A stretch of 64,000 bases of DNA from Cucumis sativus (Eukaryota; Streptophyta; Magnoliopsida; Cucurbitales; Cucurbitaceae): the NCBI RefSeq assembly GCF_000004075.3, contig NC_026659.2:14019473-14083472 (forward strand), read 5' to 3'. How positions within the stretch are numbered: the stretch's first letter is position 1; every line of letters starts with the position of its first letter. This document shows, one piece after another, positions 13,004 to 24,599 of the stretch. The notes beneath the pieces are model-generated. The model was not told the origin of the DNA. It did no database searches and was given only the letters and a program-made list of their open reading frames with translations. The position numbers and the translations under genes were made by a program.

Positions 13004-16000
13004 TTATGATAAAGCTGAAAGACAAACAACTCTGTGTTGCTTGTGGATTATGAGGGAAGAACCTGGTTTTCTCCAGATAAAGGGGATGGCAAAAGGGCAT
13101 GGCGTGTAAAGGAGAAAAGAGAGCAGGAGTGTGAAATGAAGAATTTCAGAACTCCCAGGTCCAAGGGGTTGTTGTGACTTTTAATTCAATCTTTGAATTT
13201 ATTTGTGTTTTCCTTTCCAATGAAAGTGCCATAACAAGTGGTTTGTGACATTAGTAAAATAAAATGTATTGTTCTGTAGTTTTTTTAGACAAAACAAAAT
13301 GACAAGATATAAAGAGAAGTAGAACCATTCACAGTTCACAGTAAGGGGAAAATAAAATATGACTTGTTGCTAGCTAGGTTGTGAATTAAAGCATTTTGAG
13401 ACAACCGAATGTGTGGAGAAAGAAATGTTTCCCAAATCTTTTGCTTCTTAATTCAGTAATTCCCATTCTCTTAAGGAATGAAAAATATCAATTGTCAATC
13501 TCGAACAACTTATTCCTGTGCCGAGCATCTCTCAAGAAGCCTTGATTACTCAACATCATGTACGTGTCAGTATCACCAAGAATATCAGCATTTAGTTTTA
13601 AAAAAGAAAAAAGAAAAAAGAAAAAAGGCCATAGATAGATAACCTTATAGCCTAACATTTCCATACCATATGGGTAGAAGATTCCAAGTGCTTTAATAAA
13701 ATAGCATGGTTTATGTGGTATAAGACAATGGTTTATTTACAAAAGTTATAAGACAATGGTTTCACAGTAAAGAATGGATCATAAATATTTAATAATTTTA
13801 AATTCATGAAAATTAAAAGTTATTTGTTATTAAAAATAAAGGTAACAGAAGAAGATAGAAGGATAAATGGAAGGTTAGAGTATAAATCAAATTGTGTGTA
13901 TATATATATGTGAGGATAAATGGAAGGTTAGAGTATAAATCAATAATAGACCAATTGTGTGTATATACGTGCGTGATTCAAGAATAAAAAGTAAATCATT
14001 TTTTTAAAAATTTTATGAAATTAACTTTACAAAAATGTTATCTTTATGTGGATTTTGGTATTTTAAACTTTTAATATTATAAGTGTAGAACAAAGATATT
14101 GTACTTTTTTTACAAGTTCAAAATTTTACTTAAAAAGTATAAAAATTCGAATTTTAAAACATGTAGATATATATAAATACATAGATAGAGCAAAAAAAAA
14201 AAATGTATTATTATTAATAATGATAATGATAATAATTAAAAATAATAAATTAAATGAGATGGAGCACCCACTATTTCTTTAACGATGATTTGATAGAGAA
14301 AAAATTAAAAAAAGAAAAAAAAAAAAAAAAAAACCAAAAAATCAACCTTTTTTCCAAATCACCCTATTTTTGTCTTCTTGTGACTATGGCTTGAGGACAA
14401 TGAAAAATATTAGGGCCAAAGCACAAACATGGACACGAACACCCGAACAGGAAACTAACACGGAAATATGCCAATTTTTAAAATAATAGGATACGAATGC
14501 ATTGGAATATTCAATTTTTTAAAATGACAAATTTTACAAAATATTTACAACCTATAACAATTTTTTTAAAATCTATCGATAATAGTCGCTCATATACTAC
14601 CTTGATAGAAGTCTATCATGCATAGAATTTAAAATTTTGCTATAATGTATAAATATTTTAATTTATTTTGCTATTTTTAAAAATGTCCATCTTTTATAAT
14701 TATGTAAATTTGTCACAAAATACTAAATGTTCTTTGTTTTCCTCGACTAAAACAAATACTAAATGTTCTTTACTAAAAAAAAGTATAAAATGTCAATGTG
14801 CTATTGTCAATTGTCAAGTTAATATTTAACCATGGTAGTTTATACGAGTATATATTATGTATGTTGATTTACGTTTATCCTCTTGATTTGTTTAATAAGC
14901 TTATTTGAAATAAAAATTTAATTGCTAATTTGCACCTCAATAATTGCAATTCCCTGAATCCATTTGGTTATGGTAAAATTTAGGCCAGTCTTTCCACTGC
15001 TTGGTTCACCTCAACTAAAATCAATTAGACTCATATTCTCAAAATACTCTATGCTTGCAAACATATTCTACTCTGTATGTCACTATCCTTATTAAACCTC
15101 ACAAATCTCTTCCTCCATTGATTGACTACTGTATCACCATTCTTCAATGGACCAAACAAGTTGACAAGCTTATCATGACCAAGTTTTGCCCGTTACATGA
15201 GAAATCTTTGTCAAGTTGAAACAGACTTCATTCATTGAATGAATAGCAATAACCAAAATGGTAGAAAGCAAACAATCACATTAGAAGCCAAATCAAACTG
15301 AAAAAGAGAACATAATTAAATTTAACTTATAGTTGCCCAGTTAAAATACAAGTCGGGATTTGACAACATTTGTTCATTTTTTTCCTGTAAAATATTATTA
15401 AAGGTCAGTAAAATTTTAAAACTTCAAAATAAACCTAAAACTCAACGAAAGAGTTGAGTTATCAAGTTGTGGAAATTTAGAATGAATGAGGACACAACTA
15501 TTAGTTTAGACACCCACCACATTCTGATATGCCTTGAAAGATTGCAAAAGCTTGCTATGATCCCACGCTCCACTAAAAGAAAAACTTGTAAGACATGCAT
15601 TTCTTAGATTATCTGAAAGACAAAATAGTGTAGATATGTTATATCGTTATTTGCAATTATGTTAGTTATGTACTAATCATTTCTATGTTCAATTGTTGTA
15701 GGAGAAAAATTCAATGCCTTCTACTCTGCATTCTATTATTACAAAGCTAATATATCATTAGTTGTTAAGCTTCATCTGGATGTTTAACATTTCCTGTTTA
15801 GTAGGCAACTATAAAATTCGGTCATTGACCCTAAGATTGAATTACCAAAATTTTCCTTTAGCAAGAACGAGATTAGTTAGTGCTATGCCCCTCCTTGTGG
15901 TTTTCTAACTATTGTTGGTGCTTTTAGAGGGGAATATTGTGAATGTCATTGGCACGATTCAAGCAAACAAAATAGTTGAGGATGGATCACAGGCTATGCA

Positions 16001-16025
16001 AGGTTTGGCAATTCATTGAAGAGTG
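13004..16025. other. Intergenic region upstream of the LRR-RLP; repeat fragments only
   Basis: The first 200 bp are the RLP leader and promoter. A partial tandem duplication (aggataaatggaaggttaga, at about 13858 and 13912, period 54) and poly-A runs follow. 14520-14740 (gatagaagtctatcatgcat then aaaattttgctata) resembles a repeat I associate with cucurbit genomes. No gene was found. Confidence 0.5.
13735..13791 (+). repeat. Left copy of a 57-bp dispersed direct repeat
   Basis: Matches 16333-16389 with about five differences; both contain caatggtttcac and gtaaagaatggatcata. The two copies lie 2.6 kb apart in the same orientation and bracket the CACTA accessory-gene fragment. The stretch may be part of an older duplicated element. 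Confidence 0.6.
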
Positions 16026-16301
16026 GAGAAACATGGACGTGTTTGTGGTTATAATGGGGTAGGTGTTACCCCTTCTGAATTGTTTGGATCATCGTCTAAG
16101 GTACACAATCTTGAGCGACGCTTTAATGAGTCTGAAAAACGTCTTCACGAATCTAAATGACAAAGAAAAGTTGAGGTACAAACACTAAAAAATAGAATTA
16201 GTGAATTAAAAAACTGTTTTGAGGATAGATTCCAAACTATAATGGCAGAGATGCAAAAACATGTATCAGTTTCCAAAAAGAGAAAAAATGCCATAGATTG
16301 A
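16026..16301 (+). pseudogene. Fragment of a CACTA accessory gene (PF03004-like), coiled-coil end
   Basis: The plus-strand frame reads EKHGRVCGYNGVGVTPSELF and then a heptad-rich region (VHNLERRFNESEKRLHESK, an in-frame TGA at 16158-16160, then VEVQTLKNRISELKNCF). The motif G-R-V-x-G-x-x-G-x-x-x-T-P followed by a coiled coil also occurs in the better preserved CACTA gene at 60066-60512 (NGRVCGVGGYVTPTNYF), so I assign it to the same protein class. Upstream codons (about 15950-16015, QANKIVEDGSQAMQGLAIH) may belong to it. No termini were found; it is a relic. Confidence 0.6.
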
Positions 16302-17820
16302 AATCATTCCAGGTTTCAAATGCAAAATTTGGATTATTTACAAAACTTACAAGACAATGGTTTCACGGTAAAGAATGGATCATAGATATTGTGATCTAAT
16401 AGAAAATTGAGATTTCATTTAGTACAAATTGTGTATGTGCCTTTATTATAAAGAAAAAGAAAATATAAATAAACAGTGTCCAACTGTTATGCACTTTATA
16501 ATAAATTATTGCATACATCAAATTAGTTCGTTTCATACCAAAAAAAAAACAATGACACAAATAATTATATTTTTTTAGGACCAAGTACTTCAATTCTAAT
16601 AAAATATGAAATGGTGACCACAAAGACTAACGCCTCAAATGCCAATTATTTACTCAAAATATATCTCCCGACTTTCTATTTATAACTACTCAATTTTATT
16701 ATCTTAGTTGGTCAATTATTTGAATATGCATTTTTTTCATGAAAGGTATTATTATTTCAACTCTGCTATTCTCTTGTTTAGGTTTGGATGGTAATTCATG
16801 TTACTTTTTATTGCAAACATGAGAGGTTTGATTTTCCATCTCTATACATCAAGCGACTTTAACCCTAAAAAGAATAGAGTAACATATATATATATATGTG
16901 TGTGTGGTTAGCTTATAGAATACTAATTTAACAAATAATAAATACTCTTAGTAGATAATAAAGATAAAGAATCAATGCTCCACCAAATCTGCAAATCAAT
17001 ATTTTATATATAAAAAAATATCTTGTTGACACACTGATTCCAAGGTTTATTGTTAACATATTGTCCATCATATTTGTCAAATTTTATCTTTAATAAAATA
17101 GTCATCAATACATTAACAAAAATTACCCAATTAACCAAGGTAGGCTTCTAACAAATTGATAACTTCATAGATGCAATTTGGTACTAAAAAAAAGTATCAA
17201 AAATGTTTTCTTAAAAAATCCACTTTTAAATCTATTTTTGAAAACTCATAAATAATAGATTTGAAACTTAGAACTATGAACAAACTTTTTTTTCTTTGTT
17301 TTTATTTGGCAATAAAAAATAATTTTAAAAAAAGTGCATAACTAGAAACTCTTATAAAATGTAATAATAAATAAATTTCAAAAAATTAAGTATATAAGTA
17401 TAACACTTTTTCTATAAAAAGAATTTGAAAAAATAGTAAATTTTATTGATAATAAACTTTATCACATCGATAATCTCTTTTATTGATACAATTAATTATA
17501 TTTAGAAATTTTTACGCATTGGGTATGTGATTCTTTGTCTCGTCGTTAGACTTATTATTGTATTGTCATTTGTGTTGAGAATGAATCAATGTTTAACTTT
17601 TCTCATACCAAACTTGGTTGTACATTCACTTTTCAACCATTTTTTAAAAAGTAGTAAAATGAATATTTCTTTTTAAGAAAAATATAGTAAAATTTCAAAT
17701 TTTAATAGACAGATAGAAATATCAATCTAATGTTATGAAAAACTTTCTCCCGACAATGTAATGTACCCAACAGTTTTTTGTTTTAACATATACCAAACTT
17801 TATACCATTGTACATTTATC

Positions 17821-17910
17821 GAAACAATTTTTGTAGGTGTTAAAATCTTAAAACTAAAAATTATAGAAACAATTTTTGTAGGTGTTAAAATCTTAAAACT
17901 AAAAATTATA
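17821..17910. repeat. 45-bp tandem duplication
   Basis: Two identical copies of a 45-bp unit beginning gaaacaatttttgtaggtgt lie head to tail (17821-17865 and 17866-17910). Perfect identity implies recent duplication or replication slippage. Confidence 0.92.
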
Positions 17911-18212
17911 GGATATTAGGGATGCGACCATATGGGTTGGGATAGCTTTTAGCCCATGGTGTTAATGAAACTTCTCTCGGTTTTATATATATCTTTTAGA
18001 GATTCATTATTCATAAGATTGGGAGAATAAAGAACAGTAAGTTAAAATGATTAAAAAGAAAAAAAAAATATTGATAACTGAATAAATGTTGGAATTATAT
18101 TTGATGAAATGTTTGGAGATTGGAAATCAATAATTTTTTTGAGACAATTTTATTGTTAATAAAAGAACGGAAGTTTGTATTTAGTCATTGTGTTTCATGA
18201 TCATTGTTAGCC

Positions 18213-18545
18213 TTTAAATAATGTTCAATTTTAAATAAAGGAATGGTGACTGAACTAATTTTAAATCAAAATATATTAATCATATGATAACTTTTAATTT
18301 TGATTGGACAAAAAGTTTTTTTTTAAAGAGAATATAATATAAAAATAGAAGAAACTAAAGATTTTTATTTGTATGAAAATCTAGGACTGAGAAGTGGTCT
18401 ATGGAGTTTCTTAAAAAAAAAAAAACTCAATATTTTTTAAAGAAAGGACTTTTTGTCCAATCAAAATTAAATTAGTCACATCATTAATATATTTTGGTGT
18501 CCAATTACCACTCCCTTAAGTCACTAACGTTGAGTATTATTTAAA
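18213..18545. mobile_element. Fold-back, MITE-like element
   Basis: Two inverted arms of about 100 bp (18213-18315 and 18449-18545) flank a 133-bp AT-rich centre. The inner part of the arms is nearly perfect (tttaattttgattggacaaa against its complement at about 18450-18472), continues through aaaatatattaat, and weakens outward, ending at tttaaataat and its complement. No open frame is inside. A target duplication could not be fixed, so the superfamily is unknown. Confidence 0.65.
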
Positions 18546-19832
18546 TCTGAAGACAAAAAAAGACAGAGACTCCTAAAAAACTATTAATATCTATGATTCA
18601 TTAAGTGCAAAGGAAGTGAAAGGAAAATTTCTAAAATATGGTGAAAGGAAACAACAGCATTGGGTAATGAAATTGATGACCATATCTGTAAGTTTGTTGG
18701 CAGTTATTCACGTATGCTAAACCAAAATTATTATGAAGTTTGTTTTTTGAATGAAGATAATATTTTTTAGGTAAAAAACAAAATTAATTATACATCAAAA
18801 CATTTTCCAAAGTAAAAAACTTGGGAGGACATAATAAGTACAATGACCTTTAAAACAAGGCAAATAAGGCACATAAAAGGTATGGGAATGATTGCAAGAG
18901 AGAAAGGGAATGAATATTCAAGTTGAGGGAAGAATCAAATAATTGAAGAAGGTGTGGTGTATGTCTATTTTTGCAATGCTCATGTCACCCCAAATCCCCA
19001 AATTAGCCTTCCAACAAACAGATAACTACAGAAATGCAATTAATGGTAACACAATCATTTCAGCTCCTCCAATCCAACTATACTTTCATATCAAATATTT
19101 TTGCACAATAATTTTATTCTTTTAGGTAAATGCCTAAAATAGTACAAATTGGAAGCAGCAGATCCAATATTTTCCCCTTCTCTCTCTCTCTCTTTTTTTC
19201 TTTTTTTTCCTCTCCCTTTTCACTCAAATCTCCCAACCAATATATCTGCAGCTGACTAAAACTTGACTTCCCTCTTAATATTTTTTGTGTGCTTGGGGGA
19301 GCTCACCGACATGACTTCAAAAAAATATCAAACTTTTTCTCAGCCATCAATTTGATTTTGTCTGATTGGGCAGCAGGGGCTAACTGTCCAATCAGCCGTA
19401 CACATCATCATTATCGTCGTCTTCATCATCTTCTTCTTGTTCGTATTTCTTTGCAATGGCCCTGGTGTAGGCATAAAACACAACCAAGGGCCAAAAGAAT
19501 GGAGCCATCCAATTCTGACCAACCAATTCAAAAAACAGAAGATTACATCAGAAATCACTCTTTCTTTTTTGGGCCAACACTTTCTTTCCTCCTAACTTCA
19601 TTTTCTTTCATCTTACACCAGCCAAATAAAGTATTACATAGACATCTACATTCCTAATCCTAAACCTAAACTAACTGTCCATTTGGATCAACTTTCGAGT
19701 GTTTATAAACACTTAGAAAGTCAATCCGAACACATTGTAAACCAAATTCTGACTCAAAAGAAGTTGAAGAAAATACAGCCCAAAATTCTGTGTCACTTTG
19801 CACCCATTCGGCTAACACATTTGTTAAAGATC

Positions 19833-22800
19833 TTACCAGGTTGTGCTAGGTAAGATTCTATTTGCAAGATCTTCATTTATAGATACAGGAAGTGGTAGCA
19901 TTTTGCTCATTATGCCTGGAGTGTCCCTCATGCTGCAAAAGTTGGAAATCAAGGTCTCAATTAATAGGTGATGGTTCTGCCTAAAGACTGGGTCTGTAGG
20001 AATCACTTTCAAGTAAATAAAATGAATAACCACTTACTCATTTAGGATAGCAATAATATTATTCCTTGTCCGGCAGAAAAGATCAATGTTATCCTGCAAC
20101 TGCTTGAAAAGATGATACATCATAACCCAATAAAAAACTTGAGCATCTATAATTTCATGACATAGATTTGTTTTACATTTGTATCAGCTAGTGGTTATTT
20201 TGAAGAACAAGAATAAACCATCAACAGAAGACATTTTAGACCATAGCAATAAGGCATTAACGTACCCCCACCCCAGTATTTTTTAAAGCACAAAATGCAA
20301 TAAAACACAACAGTCTTCCAAGGCTTAAGTCCAAAACACACACACACACGAAAAAAGGTGTGGACTCTTTTTTGTAAGATGCACATATAAGAGTACTACA
20401 TTAAGAAGAAAAAAAAACTGTCGAAGTGAAACTATAAAACAAAAAACTTCTAAACACAAGAAAGTTTGCATTGGCTTAGTAAATTTGAAATTTCTAGTTA
20501 ATAAATAATGGAAAACCCTAGTTATTACTATTTTAAAAAAATAATGAAAAAGTCCCAAGGCCCAGGGCATTGAGCCTAGGGGCTTCACAAAAGGCATGTG
20601 CCTTATGTTGTGAGTTTTGCTTTTTCAAGGCAAGGCACCAAACTTGGACCTTGAGCCTAGGTGTGTGCCCGGAAAAACTTTATAGAACACTGCCTTATCC
20701 CCCTTCCCTTGATAGGATGCAATCAACATCAATGAACTATCAGAATTGTGAAAATAGTTTGGAAGTTTCTAAGCTTCACTTCGGAGATATATTCAGTTAA
20801 TACCGAGGTATCATTTATGTGTCTCAGAAAGTGACAGAAAAGTGCATTCCTTCAGGAGTACAGTGTTGACATTTTGCATTCATGAAATTTTTGGAATCCT
20901 GCAAAATTATCCAAGTCCTCTCCATCACTTCTTTCTCATGCCTTTATTAGCCAAGCAATAATTGAACAATAGCATCCACAAAAGTGCTAAATGATAAGCT
21001 AGCAGACAAAGATCCTTCCATGTGATTTCATCATAAGGGAAATTAAGAATAAAAAAACAGGTGGGCCTTCATCTTTTTTCAGATTATATGGTGTCTAATT
21101 TATAAAGTAAAGTTCAGAATACTGAGTAAACTTATTCTAGGCTGGTGAAATGTGACAGTTTAGTATTATTATATTAAGACCAGATAATTTCCCATTCAAA
21201 ACTAACTAATATGAATTGCAAATGGTTCTAGTAGAAAACAGCGTCCACTAAAAGCCAAAAGATATTCACCTTGTACATGGAAAGGTTGGAGGTAATTTGA
21301 CTAAAAGCTTGAGCATTCTGTTCCAAAAGATGTGCAGCTGCACTGCTAATCTCTGAGACTTTGATGAAAAGAAACGTCTCAAATAGAAACTTGAATAATT
21401 GGTAGTCATTAAGAGCTACTATAATGAAGTATAGAGGAAGGAAATGTCAAGAACAGCTAACCTTCAGAAGGCATACGTTCTTTTCTGTTCACATGCTGCA
21501 TCATATGTGAATATACACCCATGCTGGGTCCAGGGGCTGAAGGTGTGTTCATTTTTAAAGATGGCTCCACCAGCTTATCCTGAACATTCAAAAGCATTAG
21601 GAAATTGGATCTTCAAATCGATATGACATTGTAAAGATTTAGAGGAAACTCTAGCAAAAATTATCACTACCATTGGAAACTTCAAAAAATTCTTGATTTG
21701 AACCTATACTTCAACTTAGTGTCCTATAATTAGTTTAGACGTTGAACTATTGAAGGAAGTAGATACATTAACCAGTGAATGTAGAAATTAACTGAAAGAA
21801 ATTCTCTTGAACAGATTGTGCAACTTAACAACTGATAATATTGCCAGATAAGAATAGCAATGTATCCATAAAAGCTAACAGAAGCTAGTCTTGTTCTGAA
21901 AAGTTTTAAGCTCCAGGCATCGGCATAAACCAAAAGCAGGAAACTGTAAGGGATACATTGAAATGAATAACCAATGATTCTAGAATTTTATGGAACCCAA
22001 GTAACCTTGTATGTTGTCATTGTCGATATTGGAATATTAAAACACAAGATCTTATAAGAGTTTCAGCAATTTCATCTGTGCTAGTCATTCTGAGCTTCTC
22101 CAAAATAGAAAAATAAATGATGGAAAATACAAACATCAAAATAAATGTACTAGCAGAACAAACATCACACACACATCAAGTTTCATTAAAGTACCTTTCG
22201 ATTGTTCACTTTCTTTCCAATGTGTTCTTCAGGCTTTCTTCGTTTTCTCTGTTAAGAAGTTTGCTAGTTAGACTTCTATATGAACTTGAAGAGGGCAGAC
22301 CAGTTGTATTTTACACAGAAAAAGCTTTCACAAAATGTAATAGAAAAGGCAACATTAACACAAAATCTTTTGGTATCATGAAATTTGACAACAAACAGAA
22401 CTCCCTTGTTTTTAACAAATAAACTAAAAAAGAAAAATAGTTGCTTTTCAAAAGTAGTGCTATAAACTAAATAGAGAGGCTATTTTACATCCAAATGAAG
22501 GAAAACTTTGGGAGTTGTGGCGCCTAAAGACACCTAATTCCATATTGTCCACAAAATAATGAATCTCAAACAATTTCTATTAAAATATAACTCATACTTA
22601 AGTCACAATCATAATACAGAGAAGCATTTTATAAGATTGAGGTGCTTACAGTCATCCACCTACACCTTAAAGCAACATCCCTGACAGTTTTATCACGCAA
22701 CGTGGCAGCAATCTTGATATACCTCAAAATGCTTGGTTCATCAGCAAACCTATCAAATGGCAAGCAAACAATATAGAAAATACTGAAAAAGAAAGTTGAT

Positions 22801-23576
22801 CATTGCAATTAAGACAGAGAGAACGGAAGATAGAAAGTATGACCTTTGATGTCTCTATAGTTTTATCGATATAACAAGAAATTAAAATAGATTACACAAG
22901 AGAAGAACTTTAATGTATCAAGCAGTCCAGAAAGAATGACTGACTAAACATAAAAGAACTTCAAAGGGAAAATAAACCACATGTAAGGGGATAATATAAA
23001 ACAATTATTGGATTCCAATTCTGATATAAATTCCACCGTCTTGCTGTCTGTAGGTATCATTGTTTAGATTATTTCAAGTTCAATTTATAACATAAAAGAC
23101 CTGATATAAAACAAAGACGTCCAGAGTTCTATAACACTGAAAATTTCTTTCCAAGATAACTCTTCGCATAAATTTCAGTAATCCTAAAGCCAACAAAATC
23201 CGATAAGAACATAAGTTAGAAAATAAAAAGAAAGAACCTACATGACAAGACCTTCCTCCAATTTGATTTGCTCTTCCACAGACCATTCGACTGCCAACCC
23301 AGCATCATGCTTGAGCCCTGGCACCGTATCAAGAAGCAGAGAACCAGATGAATTGGTAGCTTGGCTAATGACAGGATGATTGTTGTTATTGTTGACGACG
23401 CTAGAATTCCCTGAAAACATTATGGCCGAGGCGTTGTTGACCCCAAAATAGTTCCCCATTGTCATCATCTCTGAGCTGCTAGTGGTTGCGGTAGACTGAA
23501 AAGATATTGCGTGCCGATTCAAAGCCGAACTTAAGGTTTCGTCGCGGTGAAACCCCGTGTTGGATTCTGCTGCCAT
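19833..23576 (-). CDS. DUF3755 family protein with Myb/SANT-like segment
   Basis: Seven exons join to 852 bp, 283 residues: 23242-23576, 22650-22749, 22195-22248, 21462-21579, 21270-21352, 20038-20099 and 19833-19932. All junctions are GT-AG and keep frame. The N-terminus is Ser/Asn-rich and low-complexity. Residues about 95-165 (EWSVEEQIKLEEGL, then ADEPSILRYIKIAATLRDKT, then CRWMTRKRRKPEEH) match the conserved core of the plant DUF3755 family, which resembles one Myb/SANT repeat followed by a basic patch, so a nuclear, chromatin- or DNA-linked role is plausible but unproven. A downstream helix (SSAAAHLLEQNAQAFSQIT) and the ending ILPSTTW are also typical of the family. A 5'-UTR intron is likely, with an acceptor at 23638-23639, and the leader region to about 24600 is CT-rich on the coding strand. 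Confidence 0.85.
20520..20700. repeat. Probable dispersed repeat in the sixth intron of the DUF3755 gene
   Basis: A less AT-rich insert within the intron between exons 5 and 6, with repeated G/C-containing words (gagcctagg at about 20572 and 20653; aaggcaaggcacc). It resembles aggregates of short plant repeats seen in introns; family not identified. Nothing here suggests an exon. Confidence 0.35.
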
Positions 23577-24140
23577 GATTACTAATCCTCTTATTTACAG
23601 TAACTCTCACAGGAATCTCAGCTGAAACATATCCAACCTATAAATTCAGGAAAACAACACAACAATTAAATCATAAAACCCAAAGAAGACATAATTACTG
23701 CAAAAAAAAAAAAAAAAAAAAGGAAGAACACAAGTAGTATCTATAATAATTCCCACACAAATAAACATCCCAAGCAGAAGAAAGGAAAAGGAAGAATGCA
23801 AAAAGGCCATAATTCCAAAACAATCGGACAACATAATAAGGGGGAATGCAAAATTGATACGACAAAAACCCACAAACAGCAAGAAACAAACCCAAAACGC
23901 AAACACCCATCAAAATACAAAGCATTTTTGAAGCTCTAAACTCCACAAATCAGAGCCAAACCCCCATGAAACAGCAAAATTACAAGAACCCAATTGAAAA
24001 CCCCCAAAAGGGGTTGAAGGAAAAGGACATAAAAAGGCAAAAATAAGAAGAAAAGAAACTACTCACGTAGATTTCATCTGGGTAACGATCGAAATGGCAA
24101 AGGATAGAAGCCCTAACAGCACAAAATGAAAGAAATTACA

Positions 24141-24200
24141 GAGAGAAAAAGAGAGAGAGAGAGAGAAATAGAGAGAGAGAGAGAGATAGAGAGAGAAAAG
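24141..24200. repeat. (GA)n microsatellite in the leader of the DUF3755 gene
   Basis: Interrupted GA repeats on the plus strand, hence CT on the coding strand, with a second block at 24557-24577. CT-rich tracts are common in plant 5' leaders and core promoters. Confidence 0.85.
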
Positions 24201-24599
24201 CAAAGGGAAGGGTGGGGGTTACCTTTTTTGGGTGCAACTTTCCGACGAAGCCCTGATTGGCTTTGGGTGTGGCAATACAAAGCTTTAAAATTATATTATG
24301 AAATCCATTTTACAAAACGTAGAAAGAGAAAGAAAAAAAAAAGGCTTGAATTGAACTCTACAGCTACAGTTAGAGCTAGAAAATACAGAAACAAAGCAGT
24401 GTTAAGAATTGAAATTGGTAGGCTTTATGAGCCACCAAAATCCAAGGAACCCCCTCCTCTTGTCTTTTTGATTTGGGTCATTTGGGTCATTCAATTTCAA
24501 TCCTCACAAAGCTCCACCAATGGAAAAAAAGCTTAAATTTTAAAAGAAAGTAAAGCAAGAGAGAGAGAGAGAGAGAGGGGGAGGGAGAAAAGAAAAGGA

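Larger units (their letters stand above)
16302..19832. other. Intergenic, AT-rich; fold-back element and tandem duplication inside
   Basis: No gene is supported. It contains the right copy of the 57-bp direct repeat (16333-16389), a 45-bp tandem duplication (17821-17910), a fold-back element (18213-18545) and, from about 19150, pyrimidine-rich sequence leading into the probable 3' UTR of the DUF3755 gene (minus strand). Confidence 0.55.
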
